Shown: one piece after another, positions 45,500-55,736 of the stretch
How positions within the stretch are numbered: the stretch's first letter is position 1
Layout of the letters: each line of letters opens with the position of its first letter
Assembly: GCA_900545725.1 (NCBI GenBank)
Contig: URAI01000002.1
Location: 57,935-121,934 of the forward strand
DNA length: 64,000 nt
DNA from: an uncultured Eubacterium sp.
GTDB taxonomy: Bacteria > Bacillota > Clostridia > Lachnospirales > Lachnospiraceae
Direction: 5' to 3'
Made by a program: the position numbers and the translations under genes
The notes under the pieces: model-generated
Seen by the model: the letters and a program-made list of their open reading frames with translations, nothing else
Database searches by the model: none
Told to the model about the DNA's origin: nothing

Positions 45500-47089
45500 A
45501 TGTCATTTACAACAGTAATGTTCTTTTTATTCCTGTTAGTGGGAATAATTGTATATTATGCATTACCTAAAAAGATCCAATGGGCATGGCTTCTTATAAT
45601 GAGTTATGCATATTATTTTACATTCAGCATAAAGACGTCTCTGTTTATGGTATTTACAACGATTGTTGTATATGCAGGCGGAAGATGGCTCGATAAGGTT
45701 AATACAGAAAGCGAAGCATATCTTTCAGAGCATAAAAAGGATATGTCAAGGGATGAAAAGAAAGAGTACAAAGCAGCAGTAAAGAAGAAAAAAAGAAGAA
45801 TTGCAGCACTTATTATAGTGATTGCCTTCGGAGTGCTTGCAGCAGTAAAATACTGCAATTTTGCAATTGAAAATGTCAATGCTATATTAAGTCTTACAGG
45901 TTCTTCTAAGACAATAAGCTTTCTTGATATTGCACTTCCTATTGGTATATCATTCTATACCTTCCAGTCAGTATCTTATGTTATTGATGTATATCAGGGA
46001 AAGTATAGAAGTGAGAACAATATATTTAAGTTTGCATTATTTGTATCGTTCTTCCCACAATTACTGCAAGGACCTATTGGAAGATTTGATAAGCTGGGTC
46101 ATCAGTTCTATGAAGGACACAGTTTTGATTTAAAGACAGTACAGTTCGGACTCCAGAGAATCGGCTGGGGTATTGCAAAGAAGGTAATACTTGCAGACAG
46201 GACGGCACCACTTGTTAATAATGTATTTAATAACTTTGAAATGTATACGGGTTTTCATTATATAATGGCAGTGCTTATGTATTCAGTACAGTTATATATG
46301 GATTTTTCGGGTGGTATTGATATTGTAGTTGGTGTTGCACAGATGCTTGGAATTACGATGGATGAGAACTTCAGACAGCCATATTTTTCTAAATCAATAG
46401 GTGAGTTCTGGAGAAGATGGCATATCACACTTGGTACATGGATGAAGGATTACATATTCTATCCATTGTCTTTATCATCAGCAATGCATAAGTTTGGTAA
46501 ATGGTCTAAAAAGCATTTTGGCAATACTTTTGGAAAGACACTTCCTGTATGTTTTTCTAACATACTTATATTCTTTATAGTAGGTATATGGCATGGTGCG
46601 GCATGGAAATATATCATGTATGGCCTTTACAATGGTTTTATTATTGCATTCAGTAATCTTTGTGAACCGCTTTATCACAAGGGAATTGAAAGGTGTCATA
46701 TTAATCCACATGGCAGACCATGGATGGTATTTCAGATAATAAGAACATTTATCCTTGTAAATATCGGCTGGTATTTTGATATGGCAACAGGACTTAGAAG
46801 CGCTCTTGTTATGATGAAATATTCCATTGCCGGACTTAGTACAAGCCAGCTTACAGATGGAAGCCTGTTTACAATGGGTATGCAGCTTAGGGATTATATT
46901 ATAGTAATTGCCGGATGTATAGTTGTATTTATTATAAGTATTCTTAAGGAAAAGCATATAAGCATAAGAGAAAGCATAGCGGCAAAACCTATAGCTGTAA
47001 GATGGCTGATATATTATGCATTTATAGCAGCTATACTTATATGGGGATATACAGGAGATACACAGGGCTTTATTTATGCTAACTTCTAA
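45500..47089 (+). CDS. MBOAT family membrane O-acyltransferase
   Basis: 529 residues, ~11 TM helices, AlgI/DltB-like. Landmarks: LPIGISFYTFQSVSYVIDVYQGK, FFPQLLQGPIGRFDK, MDFSGGIDIVVGVAQMLGI, FWRRWHITLGTWMKDYIFYPL and the catalytic-His segment VGIWHGAAWKYIMYGLYNG. Moves acetyl/acyl groups across the membrane to surface glycans. Pairs with the preceding SGNH-like protein. SD GGAGG. Confidence 0.93.
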   Translation: MSFTTVMFFLFLLVGIIVYYALPKKIQWAWLLIMSYAYYFTFSIKTSLFMVFTTIVVYAGGRWLDKVNTESEAYLSEHKKDMSRDEKKEYKAAVKKKKRRIAALIIVIAFGVLAAVKYCNFAIENVNAILSLTGSSKTISFLDIALPIGISFYTFQSVSYVIDVYQGKYRSENNIFKFALFVSFFPQLLQGPIGRFDKLGHQFYEGHSFDLKTVQFGLQRIGWGIAKKVILADRTAPLVNNVFNNFEMYTGFHYIMAVLMYSVQLYMDFSGGIDIVVGVAQMLGITMDENFRQPYFSKSIGEFWRRWHITLGTWMKDYIFYPLSLSSAMHKFGKWSKKHFGNTFGKTLPVCFSNILIFFIVGIWHGAAWKYIMYGLYNGFIIAFSNLCEPLYHKGIERCHINPHGRPWMVFQIIRTFILVNIGWYFDMATGLRSALVMMKYSIAGLSTSQLTDGSLFTMGMQLRDYIIVIAGCIVVFIISILKEKHISIRESIAAKPIAVRWLIYYAFIAAILIWGYTGDTQGFIYANF

Positions 47090-47229
47090 TTATATATGAG
47101 GGCAGGATAACTTTTGATTTGCATATCATATTATTTTAATACAAATCAGATAAAGGACATAGATAACATGTAGAATTTATTATAGAAAGGAGTGGCTGCA
47201 TAACCATAAATATGCAGTTGTAATTTGTA

Positions 47230-47658
47230 ATGGCAGAATCAGTGACAGTTAATGTAAATGAGATTATGAAAGAAATCAGAAATGACATTCAGGAAAAAGG
47301 TTATACGAATGATATGTTAAGTTTTGATGATGTTATTGTTGATGTTGGAACAGGTCAGGTAACTAAGTTTGATAAAGTAAAATTTAACGAAGAAATCTTT
47401 AATATCAACCATGAGTGGAATGTACAGGCTTACAGACCATTACAGGGCGGTAAGGTATCTGTATTTTTTAAGAAAGTAATAAGAAGACTTGTATATTTCT
47501 TTGTTGAACCTATTGTTCTTGCACAGGACGGCTTTAATGCTTCACTGGTACGGATGATGAACCAGATGAACTGTTATATTGATGAACAGAATGAACAGAT
47601 TAAAGAATTAAAAGAAAAGATAGATGAACTTGAAAAGACAGCAAAGAAAGATATATAA
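47230..47658 (+). CDS. Small unknown protein with C-terminal coiled coil
   Basis: 142 residues. Acidic N-terminus (VNVNEIMKEIRNDIQEKGY), a central HEWNVQAYRPLQGGKVSVFFKKVIRRLVYFFVEP segment with a short hydrophobic patch but no clear TM helix, and a C-terminal heptad region (YIDEQNEQIKELKEKIDELEKTA). Proteins or N-domains of this look occur beside glycosyltransferases in Clostridia polysaccharide loci; I know no assigned function. It may be a docking factor for the synthesis complex (inference). Confidence 0.7.
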   Translation: MAESVTVNVNEIMKEIRNDIQEKGYTNDMLSFDDVIVDVGTGQVTKFDKVKFNEEIFNINHEWNVQAYRPLQGGKVSVFFKKVIRRLVYFFVEPIVLAQDGFNASLVRMMNQMNCYIDEQNEQIKELKEKIDELEKTAKKDI

Positions 47659-47703
47659 TAAGCTGTTTTTTTACAGTTTATATAAGATAGAAATGAGGAT
47701 TAT

Positions 47704-48777
47704 ATGAGAGTTATCCAGCTTATATCGACCATAGCATTTGGAGATGCGGTAAGTAATGATACACTTGCATTGCAGGATGTCATAAAAAGTATGGGATATA
47801 CAACGAGAATATATGCAGAAAGTGTTGTTTCACCATATGACAGTAAAATAGCACTTCCGGTTGAAGAGATTGGTGAATTAAGTAAGGATGATATAGCTAT
47901 ATATCATTTGTCAACAGGAAGCCAGTTAAGCTTTGATTTTGCAGATTATAAATGCAGAAAGATTGTTGTGTATCATAATATTACACCGCCTGAATTTTTT
48001 GAGGGAAATAACCAGTATATTAAAGGGATTAATAAATGGGGACTTGAAGGAGCAGCTTTCCTTAAAGATAAAGTAGATTATTGTCTTGCAGATTCAGAAT
48101 TTAACAGACAGAATCTTATAGATATGGGATATACGTGTCCTATTGATGTGCTTCCAATTGTAATTCCTATGAAGGATTACAAGAAGAAGCCTAATAAATG
48201 GGCATTAAAAGAATGTAGTGGATATACTAACATTATGTTTACGGGAAGAATAGCACCTAATAAGAAGCAGGAGGATGTGATTGCAGCGTTTTATTATTAT
48301 AAGAAGCTGTATAATCCTGATGCAAAGCTTATTCTTGCAGGCTCATATAAGCCGGAGGATATATATTACCAGAGACTTATAAAATATATCAGACGTCTTG
48401 CAATAAGAGATGTTACATTTACAGGACATACGAAGTTTAATTATATATTAGGATATTATAAATCAGCAGATGTTTTTCTTTGTATGAGTGAGCATGAGGG
48501 TTTCTGTGTGCCGCTTGTTGAGGCTATGATGTTTGATGTTCCGGTTATAGCGTATGATTCAACAGCTATTCCGGGAACGTTAAATGGCAGTGGAATACTG
48601 CTTGAGGATAAGGATCCTGTATTTGTTGCAGGCTGTATAGACAGAGTGGTAAGAGATAAGAATTTAAGACAGCAGATGATTGAAGGTGAAAGAAAACGTC
48701 TTAAAGATTTTGAGTATGACAGTATAGCAGCGATGTTTAAGAATTATCTTAATGCATTTATTAACAGAACAAAATAA
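47704..48777 (+). CDS. Glycosyltransferase, GT4
   Basis: 357 residues. MRVIQLISTIAFGDAVSNDTLALQDVIKSMGY start, IVVYHNITPPEFF, NIMFTGRIAPNKKQEDVIAAFYYY and VFLCMSEHEGFCVPLVEAMMFDVPVIAYD at the donor site. SD ATGAGGATT as in several genes here. Confidence 0.9.
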   Translation: MRVIQLISTIAFGDAVSNDTLALQDVIKSMGYTTRIYAESVVSPYDSKIALPVEEIGELSKDDIAIYHLSTGSQLSFDFADYKCRKIVVYHNITPPEFFEGNNQYIKGINKWGLEGAAFLKDKVDYCLADSEFNRQNLIDMGYTCPIDVLPIVIPMKDYKKKPNKWALKECSGYTNIMFTGRIAPNKKQEDVIAAFYYYKKLYNPDAKLILAGSYKPEDIYYQRLIKYIRRLAIRDVTFTGHTKFNYILGYYKSADVFLCMSEHEGFCVPLVEAMMFDVPVIAYDSTAIPGTLNGSGILLEDKDPVFVAGCIDRVVRDKNLRQQMIEGERKRLKDFEYDSIAAMFKNYLNAFINRTK

Positions 48778-48798
48778 ACGCAGGAATTGGAGTTGGAA

Positions 48799-49986
48799 AT
48801 GAAGAAAATTGGTTTTGTAATTCCGTGGTATTATAAAGATATTCCAGGTGGAGCAGAGCAGGAATTGAGAGGAATTGTAAAGCATTTACATGAAAAAAAT
48901 GTTCCGGTAGAGATTCTTACAACTTGTGTTAAGGAATTTAGTGCGGACTGGACAGAGAATTATTTCAAAGAGGGAGTAGAGATTATTGATGATATTCCTG
49001 TAAGAAGATTTAAGGTCAGAAAAGGTAATATGGAGGAATTTCATAAGGTTAATTATAAGCTTATGAATGATATCAATATTACTGGCATGGAAGAACATAT
49101 ATTCATGGATGAGATGATTAACAGTCAGGATCTTTATGAATATATATATGAACACAGCGAAGAATATCACAGATATGTATATATACCATATATGTTTGCA
49201 ACAACTTATTACGGTATTATGGCGTGCCCTTTTAAGTCTGTATTAATTCCATGTCTGCATGATGAAAGTTACGCTTATTTCAGGATGTTTAAGGACCTTT
49301 ATAAGGATCTCGGAGGAATTATTTTCCATGCAAAACCGGAAATGGAGCTTGCCAACTGCATATATGATTTAAGAACAGTAAAGCAGGAGAATTTAGGAGA
49401 AGGCGTAGAAACCGATTTTGAATATGATGCTGACCGTTTCAGAAAGAAATATAACATAGACTCACCATATATAATCTATGCCGGACGTAAGGATTCAGCC
49501 AAAAACATTAATACTTTAATAAAATATTTTAACGAATTTAAAAAGAGAAACAAAAAACATTCTGACTTAAAGCTTATACTTATAGGCGGTGGAGAGGTTG
49601 AGATTCCGGATGAGATTAAGAAAGATGTAACAGACCTTGGTTTTGTAGATATTCAGGATAAGTATGATGCATGTGCCGGAGCAGAGCTTTTATGTCAGCC
49701 GTCTAAGAATGAGAGTTTTTCAATTGTAATAATGGAGAGCTGGCTTTGTGAAAGACCGGTACTGGTCAATTCTGCATGTAAAGTTACGAAAAACTTTGCA
49801 CAGGAATCACAGGGCGGATTATTCTTTGAGAATTATTTTGAATTTGAGGGCTGTGTCAATTATATAATGGATAATCCTGAGACTGCAAAGCAGATGGGAC
49901 TTAACGGAAGAAAGTTCGTGCTTGATAATTTCAGATGGGATATTATAATTGAAAAGCTTTTAAGATTTCTGGAAATTGAAGATTAG
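48799..49986 (+). CDS. Glycosyltransferase, GT-B (paralogue group 1)
   Basis: 395 residues from ATG 48799 (GGAG 6 nt upstream). KKIGFVIPWYYKDIPGGAEQELRGIVKHL, VLIPCLHDESYAYFRMFKDLY, IYAGRKDSAKNINTLIKYF and LLCQPSKNESFSIVIMESWLCERPVLVNSACKV. Divergent member of the same group as 42057 and 50096; the donor-site E-x7-E is retained as ESFSIVIME. Confidence 0.88.
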   Translation: MKKIGFVIPWYYKDIPGGAEQELRGIVKHLHEKNVPVEILTTCVKEFSADWTENYFKEGVEIIDDIPVRRFKVRKGNMEEFHKVNYKLMNDINITGMEEHIFMDEMINSQDLYEYIYEHSEEYHRYVYIPYMFATTYYGIMACPFKSVLIPCLHDESYAYFRMFKDLYKDLGGIIFHAKPEMELANCIYDLRTVKQENLGEGVETDFEYDADRFRKKYNIDSPYIIYAGRKDSAKNINTLIKYFNEFKKRNKKHSDLKLILIGGGEVEIPDEIKKDVTDLGFVDIQDKYDACAGAELLCQPSKNESFSIVIMESWLCERPVLVNSACKVTKNFAQESQGGLFFENYFEFEGCVNYIMDNPETAKQMGLNGRKFVLDNFRWDIIIEKLLRFLEIED

Positions 49987-50095
49987 TGTGAACATAATAC
50001 TGGTATCATTTTATAAATGACCGTTTTGAAGCATATTTTGCAAATTATTAATATTATGTCTTTAAGACAGCCACAAAACCGGAAAGGAGTTACAG

Positions 50096-51271
50096 GTGAA
50101 AAAGATAGCAATAATTAACCAGAGATATGGTCTTGAGGTAAATGGCGGCTCTGAATTATATTCAAGACAGATTGCGGAAAGACTCGCAGCTAAATATGAA
50201 GTTGAAGTTCTTACATCGTGTGCAATAGAATATGTCAACTGGGCGAACCATTATAAAGAGGGCGTAGAAACAATAAACGGTGTTACGGTAAGAAGATTTA
50301 AGACACACCATGAGAGAGTGCAAAGAATATTCTCAGCACTTGATTCGGAAATGCTTAGAAATCCTGAGGCAGATAAAGAATTATCAGATGAATGGATTGA
50401 ACAGATGGGACCATATTGTCCGGATCTTGTTGATTATATAGATGAACATCAGGATGAATATGATGCGGTAATTATTGTAACCTACCTGTATTATCCTGCG
50501 GTGAAGAGTATGCCAAGAGTAAAGGATAAAGTCATATTTATACCGACAGCACATCAGGAGCCGTTTATACATTTTAAGATGTACAGAGAGATGTTTAAAT
50601 CTCCAAAGGCATATGTATTCTTAACAGATGAGGAAAAAGAGCTGGTTCACAGTATATTCCACAACGAGGACATTCCATATGAGGTTATGGGCGTTGGTGT
50701 TGATGTTCCTGAAAAGCCGGATGCGCAGGCCTTTAAGAGCAAATATAACATAGATAATTATTTTATATATGTTGGAAGAATTGATGAGGGCAAGGACTGT
50801 CCAAGACTTTTTAATTATTTTATGGAATATAAGAAGCGTAATAAAAATGATGTAAAGCTTGTGCTTATGGGAAAACCGGTATGTGCAATTCCTGACCACA
50901 AGGATATTATAAGTCTTGGTTTTGTAAGTGAAGAAGATAAGTTCAATGGAATTAAAGGCTCTAAGGCACTTATACTTCCATCAAAGTTTGAAAGTCTGTC
51001 AATATCAGTACTTGAGGCGATGACGCTTTCAAAGCCTGTAGTTGTAAATGGAATATGTGATGTATTAAGAGGACATTGTACAAAGAGTAATGGTGGATTA
51101 TTTTATAAAAATTATTTTGAATTTGAGGGCTGCTTAAATTATATGCTTACACATGAGGCAGAATACGAGGTTATGTGTAAAAATGCCAGAAAATATGTAG
51201 AAGATTATTTCCAGTGGGACGATATTATGAAGAAGTTCGATAAAGTTATTGACAGTGTCGGTGATAAATAA
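50096..51271 (+). CDS. Glycosyltransferase, GT-B (paralogue group 1)
   Basis: 391 residues, GTG start with AAAGGAG 7 nt upstream. KKIAIINQRYGLEVNGGSELYSRQIAERL, VIFIPTAHQEPFIHFKMYREMF, IYVGRIDEGKDCPRLFNYF and LPSKFESLSISVLEAMTLSKPVVVNGICDVLRGHC. Closest in the window to 42057; both share the NGxCDVLxGHC end. Confidence 0.9.
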   Translation: MKKIAIINQRYGLEVNGGSELYSRQIAERLAAKYEVEVLTSCAIEYVNWANHYKEGVETINGVTVRRFKTHHERVQRIFSALDSEMLRNPEADKELSDEWIEQMGPYCPDLVDYIDEHQDEYDAVIIVTYLYYPAVKSMPRVKDKVIFIPTAHQEPFIHFKMYREMFKSPKAYVFLTDEEKELVHSIFHNEDIPYEVMGVGVDVPEKPDAQAFKSKYNIDNYFIYVGRIDEGKDCPRLFNYFMEYKKRNKNDVKLVLMGKPVCAIPDHKDIISLGFVSEEDKFNGIKGSKALILPSKFESLSISVLEAMTLSKPVVVNGICDVLRGHCTKSNGGLFYKNYFEFEGCLNYMLTHEAEYEVMCKNARKYVEDYFQWDDIMKKFDKVIDSVGDK

Positions 51272-51310
51272 TATCAGAGGTTATTATCCATGAGGTGCTA
51301 AGCTTCGCAG

Positions 51311-51347
51311 TTTCGCAAACGGACTGTAGCAGAAATGCGGATTAATA
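51311..51347 (+). repeat. 37-nt dispersed leader element, copy B
   Basis: TTTCGCAA ... CTGTAGCAGAAATG ... GGATTAATA, same length as copies A and C. Lies 26 nt upstream of the start codon of the membrane protein at 51373, outside its SD (AGAGGAG). Confidence 0.6.
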
Positions 51348-51372
51348 GTAATGATTAGGAATAGAGGAGTAT

Positions 51373-53145
51373 ATGGAAAAGATAAAAGACCATTTTAAAA
51401 GGCAATGGAGAGAATATGCAGGCGTAGGAGCTATGTGTATTATTATAGGACTTGTGCTGATATGGGGCTATAAGCTGTGGAATCTTGACATTAACGTGCC
51501 TATGGCATATGCGGGCGGTGATGAGATAAGTGTGCTTATGCAGGCAAAGATGTTAGAGAGTCAGAACTGGGTATTATCAAATGACAGACTTGGAGCACCA
51601 TACGGAACAACATTTTATGACTTCACATCTAATATGATGCATAACACAGAAACTGTTATACTTAAGATATTTGTTATGATAACATCAGATGCAGCGGCAG
51701 CGGTTAATCTTTTGCTTTTATCAATATTTTTTATGGCAGGTCTGGTTTCATATTATGTAATGAGACAGTTAGATATAACTTACTGGATATCATCTTTAGC
51801 CTCAGCAGTATTTGGTGTGTCACCATATATGTTTATGAGAGGAACAGGACACATTGTACTTACGGAATGTTATTTTATTCCATTATCACTTCTTTTATGC
51901 TTCTGGATATTTGAAAGAGATGATGTATTAAGAATAGATAAGAATTTCTTTAAGGTTAAGAAAAATTATGCTGCTATTATAGCCATAATTCTTATAGCTA
52001 ACAACGGTATTGCATATTATCCGTTTTTTACATGTTTTATGCTTGTTGTGACTGCACTTTCAAGATTTATGAAAGATAAGGATGTAAAGTGTATATTAAG
52101 GTCGGTTACAGCAATCGCAGGTATATGTATATTCGTGGTATTATCAATTCTTCCCGGAGTTATATATTCAATTACTAATGGCTCTAACAGTGCGGCAGTC
52201 GTGCGCGGCGGTTTTGCTGAAAATGAATTATACGGTCTTAAGATTATACAGCTATTCCTGCCGGCTAATTCGCATGGAATACATATTCTTGAAGCGGTAA
52301 GAAATGAATACCTTGTCAATTCGCCGCTTATTAATGAAAATGTAACATCATATATAGGAATAACAGCGATAATCGGTTTTATAATTCTTATGTTTGTATT
52401 TTTCGTAAGAAGGGATACAGTTGTAAAGAAAAGATTAGCATTCCTGTCAGAAATGAATATTATGCTTGTGCTTCTGGGCACAATAGGTGGTTTTGGAACA
52501 ATATTTGCATTTGTAATATCAGATAAATTAAGAGCTTATACAAGAATATCAATTGTGATTGAATATGTATGTATTGTTGCATTTGCAGTACTACTTGATT
52601 CACTGTATAAGAAGTATTATGCACAGGCAAAGTATAAGACAAGAAGATATGTTATTACGGCGGCAGGCTGTGTGATTATGATTGGTTCGGCATTTGAGGC
52701 ATTTCCGGAAGGATATGTACCTGACTATGAGGGCAATTATGCAAGTTATACATCAGATGATAAGTTTGTATCAGGAATAGAGTCAATGGTTGAAGAGGGG
52801 GCGATGATATATCAGCTTCCGTATCATAAATATCCGGAGGGCGAATCAGTTAATAACATGGGGGATTATCAGTTATTTGTCGGATTTATCCATTCTGACA
52901 AGCTGCGCTTCAGCTATGGTTCGGTAAAGGGAAGACAAGGCGATGAATGGAATGAGTCCGTTTCAAAAATGGATTATCCTGATATGGCAGACGAACTTAA
53001 AAAGACAGGTTTTGCAGGTATTTATATAGACAGAACGGCTTATGTTGAAACTGAATGGAAAGCACTTGAACAGGAACTTAGTGATATAACAGGCTCTGCA
53101 CCTTATGTCAGTGAAAACGGATGCTTAAGCTTTATTAAATTTTAG
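51373..53145 (+). CDS. Polytopic membrane protein, possible GT-C transferase
   Basis: 590 residues, ~11-12 hydrophobic helices (first at ~18-36) and a ~140-residue soluble C-terminal domain. An acidic first loop (YAGGDEISVLMQAKMLESQNWVLSNDRLGAPYG) sits where GT-C lipid-sugar transferases have their catalytic Asp. The C-terminal part (SMVEEGAMIYQLPYHKYPEGESV, FAGIYIDRTAYVETEW) is typical of uncharacterised polysaccharide-locus proteins. May modify the glycan with a lipid-linked sugar. SD AGAGGAG. Confidence 0.72.
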   Translation: MEKIKDHFKRQWREYAGVGAMCIIIGLVLIWGYKLWNLDINVPMAYAGGDEISVLMQAKMLESQNWVLSNDRLGAPYGTTFYDFTSNMMHNTETVILKIFVMITSDAAAAVNLLLLSIFFMAGLVSYYVMRQLDITYWISSLASAVFGVSPYMFMRGTGHIVLTECYFIPLSLLLCFWIFERDDVLRIDKNFFKVKKNYAAIIAIILIANNGIAYYPFFTCFMLVVTALSRFMKDKDVKCILRSVTAIAGICIFVVLSILPGVIYSITNGSNSAAVVRGGFAENELYGLKIIQLFLPANSHGIHILEAVRNEYLVNSPLINENVTSYIGITAIIGFIILMFVFFVRRDTVVKKRLAFLSEMNIMLVLLGTIGGFGTIFAFVISDKLRAYTRISIVIEYVCIVAFAVLLDSLYKKYYAQAKYKTRRYVITAAGCVIMIGSAFEAFPEGYVPDYEGNYASYTSDDKFVSGIESMVEEGAMIYQLPYHKYPEGESVNNMGDYQLFVGFIHSDKLRFSYGSVKGRQGDEWNESVSKMDYPDMADELKKTGFAGIYIDRTAYVETEWKALEQELSDITGSAPYVSENGCLSFIKF

Positions 53146-53206
53146 TACTGGTTAAGCTGTATTCATTAATAGCTTTTTGTTTTATAACTTCATGTTTTCC
53201 AACAGA

Positions 53207-53235
53207 TTGACAAAGAATAGCAATAAATGTATAAT
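53207..53235 (+). promoter_or_regulatory. Consensus sigma-A promoter for manC-gmd
   Basis: TTGACA, 17-nt spacer, TATAAT: a perfect match. A weak AAGCT/AGCTT hairpin with T-rich tail (53153-53181) just upstream may end the preceding operon. Confidence 0.9.
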
Positions 53236-53241
53236 CTGTTC

Positions 53242-53366
53242 TATGAGTGGAAATCTGTGGATTTTCATTAAGGCAGAGATTAACTGCCGTGATATTTTGG
53301 ATTAGGACAGTTAAGCTCTGTCCGTTGCAGCAGGCTGAGAGTTACAGCCGAATATGGAGGATTAAG
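53242..53366 (+). promoter_or_regulatory. manC leader with four serial hairpins
   Basis: GGAAATC/GATTTTC (53249-53266), GGCAG/CTGCC (53272-53288), GGACAG/CTGTCC (53305-53323) and GGCTG/CAGCC (53333-53349), followed directly by GGAGG and the start codon. No U-tract, so if regulatory it acts on translation or stability. Confidence 0.5.
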
Positions 53367-54437
53367 ATGAAAAGAACAGCATTAATTATGGCAGGTGGCA
53401 AGGGTGAAAGATTCTGGCCAAGAAGCCGTGTATCACTTCCTAAGCAGTTTTTATCATTAACAGATGATGGTAAGACAATGATTCAGCTTACAGTTGAAAG
53501 AATAAGCCCATTAGTTAATATTGAAGATGTATATATAGCTACTAATAAGAATTATAAAGAGCTCGTAAAACAGCAGCTTCCTGGTATTCCTGAGGAGAAT
53601 ATCCTCTGTGAACCGGTTGGAAGAAATACAGCACCTTGTATAGGACTTGGAGCTGCCCATGTGGCTAAGAAGTACGACGATGCTACAATGATCGTGCTTG
53701 CATCAGACCATCTTATTAAGAATAATGAGATATTTACAGAGACATTTACACAAGCCTGTGAGGTCGCTGAAAAGGGTGAGAACCTTGTAACAATAGGTAT
53801 TACACCGAACTATCCTGAAACTGGTTATGGATATATCAAGTATGACCAGAATACAAAAGAGGGAAGTGCATATGCAGTAGAAAAGTTCGTTGAAAAGCCG
53901 GTACTTGAAGTTGCAAAGGAATATCTTGCAGACGGACATTATCTGTGGAACAGCGGAATGTTTGTATGGAAGGTATCTACAATTCTTAATAACTTTAAGA
54001 AGCTTCTTCCTGAAAGCTATGCTGCGCTTATGAAGATTAAAGAATCTGTAGGCACAGCAGATGAAGAGACAGTACTTAATAAGGAATTTATGAATCTTGA
54101 AGCAGAATCAGTTGATTATGCCATAATGGAAAAAGCTGATAATATCTATATTATACCGGGTAATTTTGGCTGGGATGATATTGGTTCATGGCTTGCTGTC
54201 GGAAGAATTAAAAAGACAGATGATGATAATAATGTTGTCAATGGTAATGTAGTAACAGTCAATACAAAGAATTGTGTTATAGAAGGCGCTGATAAGCTTA
54301 TTGCTACAGTTGGTCTTAGGGATATGGTCGTTGTTGATACAAAAGATGCGACACTTATTTCAACAAAAGAGAATGCCGGTGAGATTAAGAAAGTGCTTGC
54401 AAAGCTTCGTGAGACTGGAAAGAACCAATATTTATAA
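53367..54437 (+). CDS. manC: Mannose-1-phosphate guanylyltransferase
   Basis: 356 residues from ATG 53367; GGAGG lies 6 nt upstream and the longer frame has no SD. Makes GDP-mannose from mannose-1-P and GTP. LIMAGGKGERFWPRSR (nucleotide loop), NILCEPVGRNTAPCIGLGA, VLASDHLI, YAVEKFVEKP and WNSGMFVW are diagnostic. It lacks the C-terminal isomerase cupin of bifunctional forms. Feeds gmd directly downstream. Confidence 0.95.
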   Translation: MKRTALIMAGGKGERFWPRSRVSLPKQFLSLTDDGKTMIQLTVERISPLVNIEDVYIATNKNYKELVKQQLPGIPEENILCEPVGRNTAPCIGLGAAHVAKKYDDATMIVLASDHLIKNNEIFTETFTQACEVAEKGENLVTIGITPNYPETGYGYIKYDQNTKEGSAYAVEKFVEKPVLEVAKEYLADGHYLWNSGMFVWKVSTILNNFKKLLPESYAALMKIKESVGTADEETVLNKEFMNLEAESVDYAIMEKADNIYIIPGNFGWDDIGSWLAVGRIKKTDDDNNVVNGNVVTVNTKNCVIEGADKLIATVGLRDMVVVDTKDATLISTKENAGEIKKVLAKLRETGKNQYL

Positions 54438-54458
54438 TAGATTATATTAATTATTTAG

Positions 54459-55505
<1,047 letters not shown>

Positions 55506-55669
55506 TATAATTGTTTTGATGATACAGCCGGATTGAGAAAAAACATACTAATATAGATTCCTGAACAGCAGATAATTCTATATTCAGTATAGGTATTTTA
55601 TAATATGGCCGATTCATCTTAGGCATATTAATTGAATGATATGATTCACAGGATAAAATTATAGAATGA

Positions 55670-55706
55670 AAAAATGGCAGCTTAGTAATATAAGTTGCCA
55701 TTTTAT
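55670..55706 (+). terminator. Terminator after gmd
   Basis: AAAATGGCA and TGCCATTTT form a 9-bp stem with a 17-nt loop, T-rich 3' end. Transcription of the two following membrane genes may depend on readthrough or an unseen promoter. Confidence 0.7.
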
Positions 55707-55736
55707 ATATGATTAGGCTGATATGGAGGAATACGG

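Noticed and set aside
44384..47089. D-alanylation (dlt) operon
   Set aside because: The MBOAT protein is DltB-like in fold, but DltA, DltC and a DltD-type protein are missing and the partner resembles alginate-type SGNH proteins.
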